From: Crambe crambe
Lineage: Eukaryota; Porifera; Demospongiae; Poecilosclerida; Crambeidae
Direction of reading: 5' to 3'
Assembly: GCA_963924555.1 (NCBI GenBank)
Contig: OZ004583.1
Location: forward strand, 5,055,501 to 5,119,500
Length of the DNA: 64,000 bases
The notes beneath the pieces were generated by a model. That model was not told the origin of the DNA, ran no database searches, and saw only the letters and a list, made by a program, of their open reading frames with translations. Each line of letters starts with the position of its first letter. The first letter of the stretch is position 1. This document shows positions 11,955 to 24,890 of this stretch, piece after piece. A program made the translations under genes and the position numbers.

Positions 11955-12960
11955 GTAGGAGTGGAAGGAGTTGACTTCAGTACACAAGACAAAAGAGAAG
12001 GCTAATGGAATGCGAGTTACAACTATTCCGCTAATACTGTTTTGTGATGACACGAGTGACAATAGGAGCAAAAAATGGAACAAGTTTATAGAATGGAATC
12101 TTATTATTGCAGGTGCATAGTATGTTTTTTATGAATAATTATTATTATTGCAAATATGTATAGGTCTACCACAAGAAGAAAAGGATAATGTCCTTGTGGT
12201 GGCATCAGTGATGCTATTGATTTGCAACAACCCCATGAGTTCCGATTTGTGTAATCATCAAGGAAGCTCAGCGAGAAAATTTTGTAGGATGTGTATGGTT
12301 AGCATGCATGGTGCAAACTATTGTACAGTTATAATTATTGTAGTGAGGATGTTTATTTCATATACAGGTTGACAAAAAGGTATCTCCAGAATGTCTAGGG
12401 GAGTCAAGAACAAAGAAATAAAAAAACAAAAGGGAAAAAAGAAAAAAGAAATGACAACTGATCATGGATTACGGGATGACAATAATCCACTTTTTAAGCT
12501 GAAGATAGATCTATACCAGTGAGTTCAGAAACACATTCATGTGCGCATAATTAAGTCCATGTGTTATTAATCAATAGAAGTACACCTGTTGAATGCCTAC
12601 ACACGGTTCTCCTTGGGCCTGTCAAATACCTCTTAAATAACCTCATGGAGAGGTTAAGTCAAGATGACAAAGACATCATCGAAGCTAGAATTAACTCCCT
12701 CATTTTTTCAGGCCTCAGTGGAAAAATTATTAGTAAATAATTATCAGTTAACATAAAGCTTTTGTTGTAGATATCATAAATCTTTACTTGGCCGAGACTT
12801 TAAAGTCTGGGCACAAATTGGTATCTTCGTTGTGTGGTCTTTTTTATCCTCCTCTGAAAAAAAAAATGTGGCTTTCCTTGGCAAAGGTATAAAAATTATA
12901 ACCATAGATGTACAATTATAAGAATTTCTACAGGTATTCAAATTCGCATATTGTGAAAGA
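11955..12960 (+). pseudogene. Plavaka-like transposase fragment, multi-exon
   Basis: Exon 1 (about 11955-12112) ends LILFCDDTSDNRSKKWNKF. An intron of 51 bp (12113-12163) restores AGLPQEEKD, then VLVVASVMLLICNNPMSS and HQGSSARKFCRMCM in exon 2 (12164-12297). Exon 3 (from 12368) gives KKVSPECLGESRTKK and stops at 12418-12420. Further blocks read MTTDHGLRDDNNPLF, STPVECLHTVLLGPVKYL, YHKSLLGRDFKVWAQIG and VFKFAYCERIS. The order CDDTS-SKKWNKF, AGLP, DNP, KFCR.C, TPVE.LHT.LLG..KY, GRDFK matches the Plavaka-type transposases (CACTA-related) known best from fungi. The internal stop and loss of the catalytic C-terminus mark it as broken. Similarity is from memory, not a search. Confidence 0.5.
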
Positions 12961-13004
12961 ATCAGCAAAGATAAGATCAAATTAGTTTCAAAAGCTAGGA
13001 GGGG

Positions 13005-13400
13005 GAGGAGTAGGAGGCAGAGATTTATGCACTTCCCTCGTGAGTATGAAATAGCTACATATATTATTACATCACCATATGAAATTGCAGAATTGAATTA
13101 TTGGCGTGGATCGTGTAAGTCAAAATAATTATTCCACCTACACATTTTCCAGTGCACTTCCACTACCACACATGAGTGGATGCAGGTAAGTAAAACAGCA
13201 ACAATACAAAAACTCATAAATCTTTCATCTCAATCATCTCATGACACAGAACACCTGCACAGGATGTGGCCATTTCATGGCATCCACTATTATGATCAAA
13301 TTAATATGCACTGCCACTGCATAAACTCCCCATACTCCTCCCTCAAGCAAGACATACGTATGTACAAAGCTCCAGACTTAAAAATAAGAAGTTTGTGAAC
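13005..13400. repeat. Dispersed repeat family A, partial copy
   Basis: Segments such as AGATTTATGCACTTCCCT, GAATTATTGGCGTGG and CCTCCCTCAAGCAAGACATA also occur, in the same order, at about 28915-29390 and 52825-53190. This copy interrupts the Plavaka-like coding sequence and is the most divergent of the three. Confidence 0.6.
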
Positions 13401-13429
13401 AGTAGCCATTATAGGCCATATCAATGCCA

Positions 13430-16400
13430 ATTATATTGGAAAGAGAGAAATGTGTAGGGGATAAGAGTTCTGAGAGTGAGGTAAGCAATATAACTTATGC
13501 ATCAATCATACAGAATATCATTATTAAAGCAGAGTGAAGATTTTAATATCGTAAAGAAAAAGACGTCCAAGCACCTTTTAAGTGACGACAGCTCTAGTAA
13601 TGAGGTGAGGTAGCTTATAACTATACATCATGGACTTCTATTTTTTTGCATGGATTTTACTCCACCAAGAAAGCTTTCAAGGACGTTCGATCCTTACAGC
13701 AGGACATTCAAACTGTAATAAGCCATGTGCAAAAAATGGCAGCTCCCTAAACAGCACACAAAGGTAATTATCATGTACAGATGACTATTTAACATATTGG
13801 CAGAATGATTCTATAAAAGATGAGAATGTAAATGGCAATGTAAATGGCAAGTTTTCATAGTTTATATTAATTTAATGTTTAATATAAGGATATTCCACAA
13901 GTGAAGGTTAAGAGTGAGTCAACAGAGCTTTCCAAAAGGTACACATTTTTTATTCCCAAGGAACTGCTAACATAAATTAGCTAGGCTTCCCATGCAATTT
14001 ATTGAAAGTTTGTTTTGTCCACTAATTTTAGGCACATTTTGTCAAGAAAGGCGATGTGATGGAGTGAGCTTGTTGTCGTGACCCTTCAATGAAGTTAAAT
14101 CTCGTTTTATCATATAATGGTGGGGAGTCCCTCCTGAAAAGATCACCATGTACAAGCAGGAATGCATACATGAAACATTATTGGAAGACCACGACATCCC
14201 TGTGGAGGACCTGAAAGTCTTCCAGGAAAAATGAAAGATAAAGCTGGTGGCTCCAGGGTCACCTTTAGTGCGGGGACTGGAGGGGACAGCTGTCCTCCGG
14301 GAAGTCAATAAAGTAATACGCAAAGAAACAGTCAATCTCCTGGCAAGTTTTGGGCTTTTAAAAAAAATTTGTACCTACTATACACTTAGCTTGTATAACC
14401 GTGGCTAAAATTCATCTTGGAAAAGAACAATCCAGCTGGCATAGGACAGCTGTGCATGTTGTCCAATCTGAACGATCATCTCCTCAAATAAAATGGCTGG
14501 CATGTGCTGTAAAACTGTGGGAAAAAAGAGCTTGCAATGGCTTCTGTATTTACATCACTAGAACATACCAATTTCTATTCCAAAAAAATATATAAAAAAA
14601 ATTGGAGAATGACCAAGCTTATTTATAGAGCAGAATCACCAAACTACTCTAGGCAAGTTTTAATCAGAACACTTTGAACTCCTACATTCATTCTTTTATA
14701 CATGTGGTTTTTTTTTCTAGAGAGAAGGATGGGGTCAGCCTGCAATGATGCAGCTGTGCAAATACTGTATGGAGCCAAAATTCCTCCCCTCAAGTGTGCA
14801 TCTGGGGGTCTAGAAATTTACTACATCCCCATAACTTTCATTTAAACAAAACTCGTATAGCTCAAATGGAGAAAATAAAATTTATCAGGGTATGACACCA
14901 CAAGAAGACAAACAAACTACCATTGAACTTTGAGACCTCCAATATGTATGCAGCTGCCATCTAAGATGGACACAATTCCTCCCCAAGGTGATTATCAGTT
15001 ACAGCCAGTGGTGGCTTGTAAATTTCTCATTGTTGGAGATGATGGTATTCAAGTACAAAAAATAATTCTTCAATTTCAAGGACACAGTATTACAGGTCAT
15101 GAATAAGGACACAGTGGAAGGAAATATATGCCATGTAGATTGGAATGAAAATTATGAACATATTTTTGTAAGTTATCTTCTCTTGCATAAATTGCCTGAT
15201 AATGTGGTTTTGTACGTAGGGGGATAAATGCAGCTTGGGAGGAGTGGTATATCTTCATGGACTAGAAACTGATGACTTCAGCGAGAGGGAAGAAATGACC
15301 TAAAAAACAAAACAAAAACAGATCTAGAAATCTTCAACCCCAAACTGAAGATATGAAGATATATAACAGCTTCCTATGGAATGGTGCCTGTGCATCTTCA
15401 GATTACTACTGCAGGCACAATTATTGTCCTATAGCTACAACATCTCCACCAAGAAAAAGTACGAGACCATGATTCTGGAGGACAGTGTAGAGGAATAGTG
15501 AAAATAACCAGTAGGAAAAAATATATAGCCATGAACTCGGTAAGACACTGACAATGAGGTTCTTCACAGAATAAAAAACCAGTGTCTTAGTTATTTAGAA
15601 AATTGAGGATAAAACCCATGCAAGCGTTCAAAACTTACCTCATATCAGCCCTTCTCTTCTTGATACTAGTGCTCCCATAAGCTACAAAGTTTGGAAGAAC
15701 TACTCTTTGTTCCTATCGATACATCTTTGACAAGGAGAAGCACCTAAAGTGTGTGAAGCTTAAACAGCAGTATGAAGACAGTGTTACAGCTGAAAACGCC
15801 AAGATAGTATTTTATTCTATAATGATAACATGGTTATATTCCTTCGTTGAAATCCAATGTATGTTGGCGAACATCCTAGACTATAAAAGAAATAACTATC
15901 AAGCTGACTCGTTCAGCAAGCTGAGACTCCATTATATCAGCATGCAGGTGTTCTTACTCCGTAAGATACCTGCACTGGTAAGATACCTACTACTGGGTGT
16001 CTTCAAGGATATAAGCACCTCATTAAAGGCAAAAGATCAAAGCATATTATGCATCTTTTCTTTGGACACAAATCCACAGTGTTGCTATCCAGTATGATGA
16101 CTAACCAGAGAAGCTCAGGTAGATTGGGAGAATGAAGCATGGAGACACTTGGAAGGGTATAGTCCGAGGAGACAGTCCATTCTGTATGGAATAGTGTTGC
16201 CATCATTTTCTTGCAGTATGAAGATCAGGTAGATTGGGATTCAACTTCAGAAAAGCTACTTGACCCAAAGCTTCAAACCATTACACAAGTTAGGTGTCTC
16301 AACAAAGAGTATAACCTACACAGTCACAAAAGTTTGCAGCAGAGAAAGTAGTGTGAAGTTGGGAGATGTCAAGACAGACCTTACACTGATACATGCAAGT

Positions 16401-16600
16401 TCTTGAATAAGTGGGCAGGTTTAGAGGGATGTGCAAATGAGCAGGCAATGTTATCTCCGCAAAAGAAAATGCTTCTGCCCTTTTTAACATCCCCTGCACC
16501 ACTTGTATAGAGCCAATTCCAATACACACTACAGAAATTGAAGTTGATTCTGTTAGCTTTCATTTTTCAACCTGGGGCTATACTAAATCACTGTAACGTA
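13430..16600 (+). other. Decayed exon-like sequence, unassigned
   Basis: No intact gene. Several stretches look like remnants of plus-strand exons with plausible splice signals: KKKTSKHLLSDDSSSNE (near 13560-13605), DIPQVKVKSESTELSK (near 13890-13938), ITMYKQECIHETLLEDHDIP (near 14140-14205) in a frame with one stop, EGNICHVDWNENYEHIF (near 15118-15168) followed after an intron by GDKCSLGGVVYLHGLET, and YEDQVDWDSTSEKLLDPKL (16216-16272). I recognise no family. The pieces could belong to one broken transposon gene continuing from the Plavaka-like region. Confidence 0.35.
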
Positions 16601-16779
16601 AAATTATAAACCCATATAGTATGCATACATTCACATGTACTTCAATAGAATGTACCTGATAAAAGAATTGAAAAGGAAAGCTCGGTATCAGAAATAATAA
16701 TTATAAAGATGATGACATATTAGGCTACAAGTCAAGTGAGGCTTGAGTAATGAGTTTACTACATTCAGAGATGATAGAT

Positions 16780-17760
16780 GATGTTTAAAGATGATAGATG
16801 ATGATAATAAACAAATCAACACAATAATCATAATGAAGTTAATATTAAAGTCTAGATGAAAGTAAGCAAGCTAAATAAATAAACAAACAAACAAAAAACA
16901 ACTAACATATTGTTAATATTAAAGTCTAGATGATGATGATAATAAATAAAAGTAAGCAAGCCGAATAAACAAACAAACAAAAAAAACAAAATAAATAAAA
17001 TAAACAAATTCATAATGTTAAAGTCTATATTTGCTCAGGCTCTATTCTCCAGTGGGATTATAGTGTATACCTTCCTCCATAGAAGACTTGACACAGTAGA
17101 ACGATGACTTAAATGACTGGTCACAATATCTGTAACTTGTGAAAGTAAATTCAAAGAGATAGCTAAAGATGGAGGGTAATAGTAAAGTTCATTCAAGCAG
17201 CAAGTCTGACAGTTGGAAATGTTATGTGCTTGAAATGAGCGATTTGAGGGCAGCTTTTATCTTGACACTTGTCAATAGTAGTATGCTCCACTAAAATTCA
17301 AACACAAATTACTGAACTGGCAGGAAGTCCCTCCTAAGACAGACGAAAAAGATCAGATACCAAATATTTAGATGCACCATTCAGACTTCTGATTTCAAGA
17401 ACAAACAAAAAAAAAAAAATAGATTTTGGGAGTTTTTTCTAAGGAGGTTTTCTTTTGGTTTAGCTGAGCCAAGCACTTCTTCTTTGCCATTGCCTCAACT
17501 TTGTGCCACAAAGTTAGAACAGGAAATTCAATTTGGAGATATTAGCCTCAATAAATGTTTTGTCGTTGACCAGAATGCCAAGTTGACGAGTATTTGATTT
17601 ACATTGCTCTTTTTTCATAATATAAAACGGAGAGAAAAGAAGACAAAGGATAAAATATAGACAAAGTAATGTTTGGAGACAAGTAAATATGAAATATAAA
17701 AAGGATAAAGCATCTTATACAGAATAAATAAATAAATAAATCAATAAATAACTGTGAACA
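16780..17760. repeat. Low-complexity A-rich and GATGATA sequence
   Basis: Interspersed GATAGATGATGATAATAA, AATAAACAAACAAAC and, at 17722-17752, AAATAAATAAATAAATCAAT arrays. A block with TTAATATTAAAGTCTAGATGA is repeated at about 16839-16860 and 16913-16934. No coding potential was seen. Confidence 0.6.
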
Positions 17761-18632
17761 AAATTCAAGGCTTATGAAAGGGGAAGGGAATAAGTTAGCT
17801 ACATATATACAATATAAAGGAAACTTGATAGTGATACAGTTGAACAAAATACAATTCACAATGGTATGACATATAAAACAGGTATACTAAGACATGTGAA
17901 TGTCTGCACCACCAATAAGGTCATAATTTTGTTACAGTTCAGCCTTATCAGGAAGTCAATTATGGAGAGACATGATTATTGGACAATCAGGCCAGTAGTA
18001 TACTTTGACCTTTTATAACCTATACTTTATCATGAGGATTGCTACTGGTAAAGCCATTGAAGAATTTGACAGCCAGAGACTCTAGTTTAGCAGGACTCTT
18101 TATATCATCATTATAATTAAAATAATCTGGGTACATAATAACAAAGTATTGATCGACAAGGCTTACCAAGGGGAATGGTAGTACTGGCAGCTTACATGCT
18201 GTTCACTCTAAGAACCTTGATTCTGGTTTTCTTTCATCCCACGGACCACAAGTAGCAATTTAAGAAATATTTGCCAAGTTATACACAAGAAAATGTCAAT
18301 TTAGATAAAAGACTAGCCCAGCTAGAACAATTTACCCCACGGAATGTCTCTAGTATTATCATCAGGAGAGATTTTGGCTAAAACAAGTCTCACTCAGCAC
18401 ATAAGAACTATACATTCACATATCAAGATGTTTAACCGTGACATTTCCAGTAGAGACAATAGTAGAAAGTCTACAAAAAATGCTACTAAATATTACTAAC
18501 TCCTTCCCCCTCTCTACAGTCAAGAGACTTCTTCCTAGTGATGCAGCAAAGGCCAGGATGTTTAGGGGAAAAGAAAGCCTCAAAGCTGCTTGTGTCCTGC
18601 TGTAAAACAAGTATGGGTGACATCATCATCAT

Positions 18633-18663
<31 letters not shown>
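18633..18663. repeat. poly-G run (31 G)
   Basis: The longest G homopolymer of the window, preceded by CATCATCATCAT. Confidence 0.95.
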
Positions 18664-18664
<1 letters not shown>

Positions 18665-19021
18665 TTTTCATGTTAGAATCTATGCTTTTCTTCCTTGTGG
18701 TTTTTTTTTCCACTGAATTATAATTTTAAAACCCTTTGAGTTGAGTAAGCATATGGATGGTTAGCTCAGAGAAGGTAATGGCATGGGACAATTCCATTGC
18801 CCAGATGGTATGGCGCTCGATAGTTCTGGAAACATCCTCCTTCCTGAGCTTTCTACTTTAGAAACGATATGAAACATTGCTCGCAACACTGCCCAGCATG
18901 CAATTCAAGAAAATTGATGCCAAAAATCCATCAAGGTATGGCTGCTTTAGCAGTTAAGCAGCATTCTGTCTGAACACTGTTACACTTGATCAATTTACTT
19001 CAGCCCCTTTTCTCTGTTCTC

Positions 19022-19714
19022 ATAGCGTAAGTCACCGATTATCGTCCATACTTTACCTCTCGCACCATATCTCCCTCACCGATGGTCGTCAAAGTCTCAA
19101 ACAACAACCATAGGAAAATTCATTCCATCCTCTATAACGTCATATAAATTATTTTTCTCACAATTGGATAGAAATTTTGCTATGCTGAATCTACTACGTC
19201 ATCTAAATCATCGATAATCGACCACCGATACCAATTTTCGACCACCCATTGAAAATCATAATACCTATCATCGTCCGTTCCATTCTTTCTTTCAGTTTTG
19301 CTCCACTACATGTTAGGGCCCTTAAAAAGATACTATTTTATGCTACAAAATACATCATCATAACAAATCTTATAAAAAATGAACGAAGCATTTTCATAAA
19401 TTGCTTCACAATTTAATGGTGGAATGGAACTGCTGCTGAAGCTCTCCTTTTCGTTGGATTCAGGTGATACTTTCGGACACAGTCTTCATTGGTCTGTGTT
19501 ACATATTCCTACAGAATCCAGTCATAATCTATCCATACAGTCCTCACTAAACAAGCACCAAATTCGACTTTAGTCGATAGTTTTCGTACCTTTTAATTAA
19601 GCGATCTTCCGGAGCCATGGCAATGGGTAACGTGAGCTAGTAACTTACTTTCATACTGCAGTTGATAAATACGTGCTGTTGAAGTAGATGTGGCCGACAA
19701 TCGGTGATTTACGC
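19022..19714. mobile_element. TIR-bounded DNA element, about 0.69 kb
   Basis: The left end reads AGCGTAAGTCACCGATTATC. The reverse complement of the right end reads AGCGTAAATCACCGATTGTC. The ends match at 21 of 24 positions as terminal inverted repeats. Inside, further CCGAT/ATCGG motifs recur near 19080, 19210-19225 and 19235. No transposase is visible, so this is probably a non-autonomous element. Target-site duplication was not clear. Confidence 0.55.
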
Positions 19715-19989
19715 TACAGGTCAAAGGTTAAAGTCCAGAAGAAGTCTCCTTCTCATATATGTACAGATCATAAGGTTAAAGTGCAGAAGAGGTTAATAAA
19801 GAATAATTCCACTTTAGAAATTCTACAAAATATCTCTACATACTTAAATGAAGAATATCTTCGACTTATAGACTTGTCGGCTAGTCACAAATAAAGTAGA
19901 TCTGCTGCATACTCTCACATGGTAATTATGATTGTAAGCCTATCGAGATTGAAACTATAGAAAGTTGGACTGCAGAAAGTAAGATACTC

Positions 19990-20045
19990 AGTAAGTACCC
20001 TTAAAGAAGGAACAAGAGTTCCGAAACATCGGGCCTTTAGATCTG
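19990..20045 (+). repeat. Possible Penelope terminus remnant with ribozyme-like stem
   Basis: AGGAACAAGAGTTCCGAAAC forms a GGAAC/GTTCC stem directly ahead of GAAAC, the arrangement of stem II and the second core box of a hammerhead ribozyme. The preceding CTTAAAGA is a degraded match to CTGATGA. The piece resembles the Penelope terminal motif at 33161-33200, but the sequence match is weak. Confidence 0.3.
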
Positions 20046-20049
20046 TATA

Positions 20050-21660
20050 GAGTTTTTTCATTTGACGTCACAGGTCCTGGTGTACAGCTGATATAGCAGT
20101 TCTGTACAGAAGTGGTAAACAAATGCTCTAGTTCTTGTCACACTAGGAGTGGCTTTTCGTACCAAGGATATATCTATATTAGCAACTAGCTGGAACATAT
20201 ACTGAATGAATCACAACTTCTGCTGCAGGTATAGCCGATTTCACTATATAACTGCCCATTCACTTGTACAAATCTGTACAACTTCCGTCTGAATTCCGTA
20301 CATGTCCATAGAGATCACATGATGAAAAATCTCTATACCGTTCGCTTGCCATTCACCAAACCAGAAGATGTCCATGGCTGCCAAAACCAAGCAACAGATA
20401 TCAGGCGTGGGCTAGTTCCACAAACTACTAGGAGCAAGACTTTTTAAATGTGTTATACTGTCTTTATTGCAGCAGCGCATGAGCGCATGTCAGGAAATCA
20501 TTACTCAAATATGAAGACCACTCATACCATCAATAGCTTCAAGGTTTCTAGTGATGAAGATACTGCATTAGAGAAGTTGAGAGCATCATTGTTGCTAAGA
20601 CCTCCTATAAGAACTAAGGAGGATTTTCACTTGCAGCACCTGCCATTGCAGGATTGATACATTTGATTATATAGTATGCTAAAGATGTGTATAAAAAAAA
20701 AAGAAGATGGTCATAAACTAATGAAGACATACAAGAGGATGCTACATTAGAAGGTAATCATCACATCTTTAGTATTAGATGGGTCTGGTTCAAAAAAGTC
20801 TGAAGATAAGACCTTCTATAAGAACTAAGAAGGGTTTTACGACTGCTGAGAAACATTTCAAACATTGCAGCACCTGCCATTGCAGGATTACTAGGGCAAT
20901 GTGTAACATAAGACAGTGAGCAAGCAAGAAGTATTCCTATGGCTTAAGAGCTGATAGGCTTTAGCTAACTCATTTGTGCTTCAAATCTTGCTGTTGAGTG
21001 ATGTAAGAGAAATCACTTGTAGACCATGGGGAGTGTTGTGCAGAACCACAGAGGGTATTGAAATCACAGCTAGTAGTAGTGGGACTGCACTATAGCTTGT
21101 ACAATGCATAATTGAGTTCCTTTGTCCATAGTTACATTCATTACTAATTTCAGTTTAGAATGCATTAGAAAGGAGAACGACTCTTAGAAAGTCAAGTAAA
21201 GCTCACTTCATATTAGTTTTTCTATGGCTAGAAAATGAAACACTACTTTCAGAGTTGGATATATTGAGAACAGTGGCCATATACACGAATCAAAGCCACA
21301 AAGTTACTTCCCATCTCAGCAGTCATTAATGCTGTGCCCATTCATCATGTTCAAGAAATAGCTGAACTCCATATTATCCTAACCTAAACCCCATAGAGAT
21401 GTTTTTTCTAGAGCAAAAAATAAACTCTCTCACTCATTCACTTCGAGCTGCATCGCATCACACCATAGAGTATATGTATTTGAGTTAAGTCAAAAGAGAC
21501 ACTTATTTTAGAGTGGTTCAAAATTCTTAACATCTCTATGCTACTTTAAAATAATTTTTTTTTTGGCATGGTGTAAAGTCAAAAGAGACTTATTTTAAGA
21601 GGTGGTTCGAAATTATCCAATTATCTCTATGCTACTACTTTAAACAGTTTTTCTATTAAT
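20050..21660. other. No gene recognised; internal duplication
   Basis: A segment CTATAAGAACTAAG...GCAGCACCTGCCATTGCAGG occurs at about 20606-20656 and again at 20817-20890 with an insertion. The end (CTAGGGCAATGTGTAACAT at 20901 onward) recurs near 42869. A block around AAAGTCAAAAGAGACTTATTTTA is repeated at 21490-21560 and 21575-21640. Confidence 0.4.
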
Positions 21661-21664
21661 TACA

Positions 21665-22641
21665 TGCAATTCTTTTGGGTTAAGTTTTTGAAGCACTTCA
21701 ACCTCTTGGATTTGTGTAATTGTACTCGAGTAGAAGGAACTCTGTAACTCTAGTATAGCACACTTAAGTATTCTTTTCTAATGAGTGAAATCAGGAGTGA
21801 AGAATTCACCAAAAACCAAAACAAAAAACAAACAAACAAACAAACAAAACAAAAACAAAACAAAAACAAAACAAAAAGCAACTACATTATTGTGGAGGAG
21901 CTTAGACTGCAGCAAAACTGGCTTAAATGGATGCTCACACAGATGGATAAAAGGGGGAGTGGCAGGTTAACAAGACAAGCTATGATCTAGCTGTCTTTTT
22001 TGCACAGCTACTTGAGGAGAACAAGACTATGGAGGAGGGTAGTGGAAAGAACAGGGACTCACCACTTCAGAGGAAAAGGCAGGCCAGCAAAGTGCTTCAG
22101 CTGTAAGGTAACACAACACATCTGAAGAGATTATTTGTCACTTCTGAAAAAGAGAAGTTGGGGTTGCCCCATAGCTAACTGACTGATTTTGATAATCATA
22201 AATATTATAGAAGTAATTGAAAATGACAAAAGTAAGTTCTTTTGATGATGGTATATATGCTCTCGATTCACACAGATAAAGAAATTAAAAAAGAAATGGT
22301 AGGTTATTATAGTTTTGTACTGTATTAAACAGGAGAGTGCAAGGAGAAGGAGGGATGGGAAGAGGAAGAGGAGTTGAAAGGGATAGAGGTGGAGGGGTGG
22401 AAGGTTGTAAGAGGTTTCTTTTTCGGTTTGTGAATGGTATGCTGCGCCATGACCATCTTGAAAGGATTGAAAGAGTACTCCCCCCGCATCGCCAGCATCA
22501 TGGCCATCAGCAGCGACAAATGGGACCAAAGGGAACTGGAGGAGAACTACAGCAGGCAAGTCGGTATATACAAATGTTAAGTCTTACTACTGCTTAATCA
22601 TTGCAGGAGAGTTCCCTCCCCCTCCCACCAAATAAATTGCA
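21665..22641 (+). pseudogene. Repeated multi-exon unit, copy 1 (5' part, Gly/Arg-rich exon)
   Basis: This unit aligns with 29665-30300 and 37129-38320. It begins with an AT-rich leader (ATGCAATTCTTTTGGGTTAA; ACTCGAGTAGAAGGAACTC), then an exon-like part ending LLEENKTMEEG and QRKRQASKVLQL (21985-22105). Micro-exons follow: EVIENDK at about 22208-22228 and NKEIKKEM. An open Gly/Arg-rich exon at 22337-22597 (MGRGRGVERDRGGG, FLFRFVNGMLRHDHLER) comes next. A proline-rich exon (EFPPPPTK-like) ends at about 22641 at a GTAAGTGGC donor. That donor and the following intron are the same as those after the MGASYS exon at 43129-43147. The product is unknown. Confidence 0.4.
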
Positions 22642-22781
22642 AGTAAGTGGCAACCTCATTGGATAGTTGAGCTAATATCCAGAGTAGCTAGCTTCACGAT
22701 AGCTAGGGTATAGCTATTACATCTAGATAAAGTTGTAGCGTGCCACGGTGGTAATAACAAAATTAATGTAAATCATTATAG

Positions 22782-23095
22782 ACATGGAAGAAGTCCCTGA
22801 AGAGGACAAAAGTAAGCAATAAGCATATTAAAAAATATGTATAGCTAATTCTTACTACAGTAATTAATGAACTCAAAAAAGATATTAGTAAGTGCACCAT
22901 TTTCTTATGATAATGATCACCTAGTATTTCCATTGTTATTGTAGAAGATATCGAAAGAGAAAAATTTGAAAAGTTCTTATGTTAATGGTAGCTATACCTT
23001 TTAACTTCTTACAGACAAAGAAATTAAAAAATGAAAATGCTGAACTTAAAAAATAAAAAAAAAATTTAATTTTAATTTAATAAAGAAAACTCTAC
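22782..23095 (+). pseudogene. Micro-exon coiled-coil cassette, copy a
   Basis: Exons of 30 nt (22782-22811, MEEVPEEDK), 27 nt (22861-22887, INELKKDI) and about 27 nt (from 22945, DIEREKFE), then one starting near 23021, are separated by introns of roughly 50-60 bp with GTAAG donors and TTNTNCAG acceptors. All junctions shown are phase 1. The peptide is a short charged K/E-rich heptad-like chain. The third donor is damaged and the last exon runs out of frame, so this copy looks broken. It is homologous to 40031-40225, 42308-42700 and 44055-44410. Confidence 0.5.
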
Positions 23096-23532
23096 TTGAA
23101 GAAAAAAATCAAAAAAAAAAAGAAGAAAAAAAAGAAGAAAAAACATCATCACTTCATTATTATCATTATTCAGTTCAATAATAACAATGTCTACAATAGT
23201 TAGCTACTACAGTATAATTGAAATCTGGCTGCCTAAAGAGATATCTATCTGAGAGAGTTTTGTGCATCATTATCTGTCAGTTGTTCAGTTCATTAAAGTT
23301 AATGAACTATTTTTCATATCCCCAAACAAGAGTTTCAGTTCAGATAACACATTTGATCTCTTCATGCCATGACTTGATGGTTAAGAGAATTAATTAATGA
23401 TATCGTATTAATTTAAAGATTCAAGCTAATGTTAAGGGCAACGCGCTGCGCGTGGCATATTATCACGTTTTTTTATAGTGAGTTAATATAACACCTTCAC
23501 GGTAGTTTAGGTGCGTGAATTACTCAGCTGAG

Positions 23533-24170
23533 ATGTCTGCCAGGAAAAGGAAATTGCATGTCCAAATCAAGCTAGCGGTTTTTGTACTGATAGAAGAGGT
23601 ATAAATGCATAATAAAATAATCTAAATAATCTATGCATAAATAGTGGCTAGGGGGATCCCAGGACCAAGTTCCATCAGAAGACGCTGATCCATGTTCATA
23701 TTCCAGTTGAAACACCAACAGTGGAGTCTGTTGAATGTGCAACACTTAAAGCAACACTACAGAAGGTGGAGGATGTTGCGAAATTCCCACTGACTACAGT
23801 GCAGGACTCCCCGACTTGGTCCACAATTCTGCGGAAGGTATAAGGTGCATCCATATCCTTCTCTATCATAGATGCAGAAAGATGGAGACGAAAGGCTCAA
23901 ATTTTAGACTAAAAACGCTTACCATAACTGCACGAAATTGTACCTTTTCTCAAGTACTATGCTGATGTCTTAAATGAGCCAGAATTATTGGGCAGAATAT
24001 ACTTATTTTGACTCCCAAGCATTTTTGATACATAGGAGCGTTGTTGTGGCATTGCACATTCTGCTGTTATAAGAGACCGTTCAGGCTGCTATCTAATACC
24101 AAGAAACGAGTTTAAATGAACTCTTCAAGATATACAAATTTTTAATGCAATCTCATCCTTAGATGTCTCA
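23533..24170 (+). pseudogene. MSARKRK gene, copy 1 (broken)
   Basis: It starts at the ATG at 23533 with MSARKRK, a basic cluster. Later exon sequence reads VETPTVESVECATLKATLQ and VEDVAKFPLTTVQDSPTWST up to a donor at about 23838. A third block follows the acceptor at about 23871. The parallel copy at 44944-45620 has a longer intact exon 2. The two copies differ by small deletions that put parts out of frame here. The upstream about 350 bp (including CACCTTCACGGTAGTTT) is conserved with the other copy and probably holds the promoter. I do not recognise the family; basic N-termini of this kind are common in nuclear proteins. Confidence 0.4.
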
Positions 24171-24187
24171 TTGACCAAATTAAAGTA

Positions 24188-24412
24188 AGGGGGGTGAAAT
24201 GGAAACAAAATGTAAGGAAACAAGGGTAGGGATGACGGATGGAAATGGGATCAATCTTTGTATATCCAGCCAATTACTGCCAAAGCTACCAGACATAATT
24301 TTGTTGGCTGGATATACAGAATAAAGATTGATTCCATTTCCATCCTTCATCCCTACCCCTGTTTCCTTGCTTTTTCGAGCAATGGCCATCCCATTTCACA
24401 TTTCCCCCCCGA
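24188..24412. mobile_element. Fold-back element (imperfect inverted repeat)
   Basis: The left arm (24188-24280) carries AAGGAAACAAGGGTAGGGAT and ATCAATCTTTGTATATCCAG. The right arm (24298-24412) is its reverse complement with scattered changes, around a short spacer. It lies in a segment absent from the parallel repeat copy at 45630-45650, consistent with insertion. No coding potential. Confidence 0.7.
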
Positions 24413-24722
24413 TTTGAAGTTTAAAATAGCTAACGATATCGTATCTAGATTTTTTCACAGGATAGTAAGAAAATTGAAATTCTAAATAAATTAGAGAAGA
24501 AAGAAATTGTGATGGAAATGTAAGAATTATATGAAGGAGCTCAATTCAACAAAGGCTGAATTTCAAGACTTGGGAAGAAGCTCAAATAAGGCATGCAGTG
24601 GAAAAAAAAATTAGTCGTTCTCAGGGAAAGCAAATTCAAATAAAGATTTGGTAGAGCATATCATATTTCAAGGCAAATGAATTTAACTACATCTAGCCCA
24701 CAACATAGCAACTATCACTGGT

Positions 24723-24853
24723 GTGATGAGAAATTACTTTTTCATTATATCTGTTACTACCTTTGAAGGAGAGTTTGCTAATAAACTTGCAATTATGTTC
24801 AATATGATCTGGGGGATCATGGCTCCCTTCTTGACCTGTCCTTTGCACAGACA

Positions 24854-24890
<37 letters not shown>

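Noticed and set aside
16299-16563. Minus ORFs with MCIGIG and KANRINFNF starts
   Set aside because: Short overlapping frames with no motif or conservation; the plus strand there looks more exon-like.
17599-17859. Hydrophobic minus-strand ORF (FPLYCIYVANLF)
   Set aside because: It arises from AT-rich, A-rich plus-strand sequence including an AAAT microsatellite; composition alone explains it.
22131-22559. Minus-strand ORF rich in Leu/Pro/Phe opposite the Gly/Arg-rich exon
   Set aside because: Purine-rich coding sequence leaves the opposite strand open; it has no motif and is not conserved in frame with 37974-38242.
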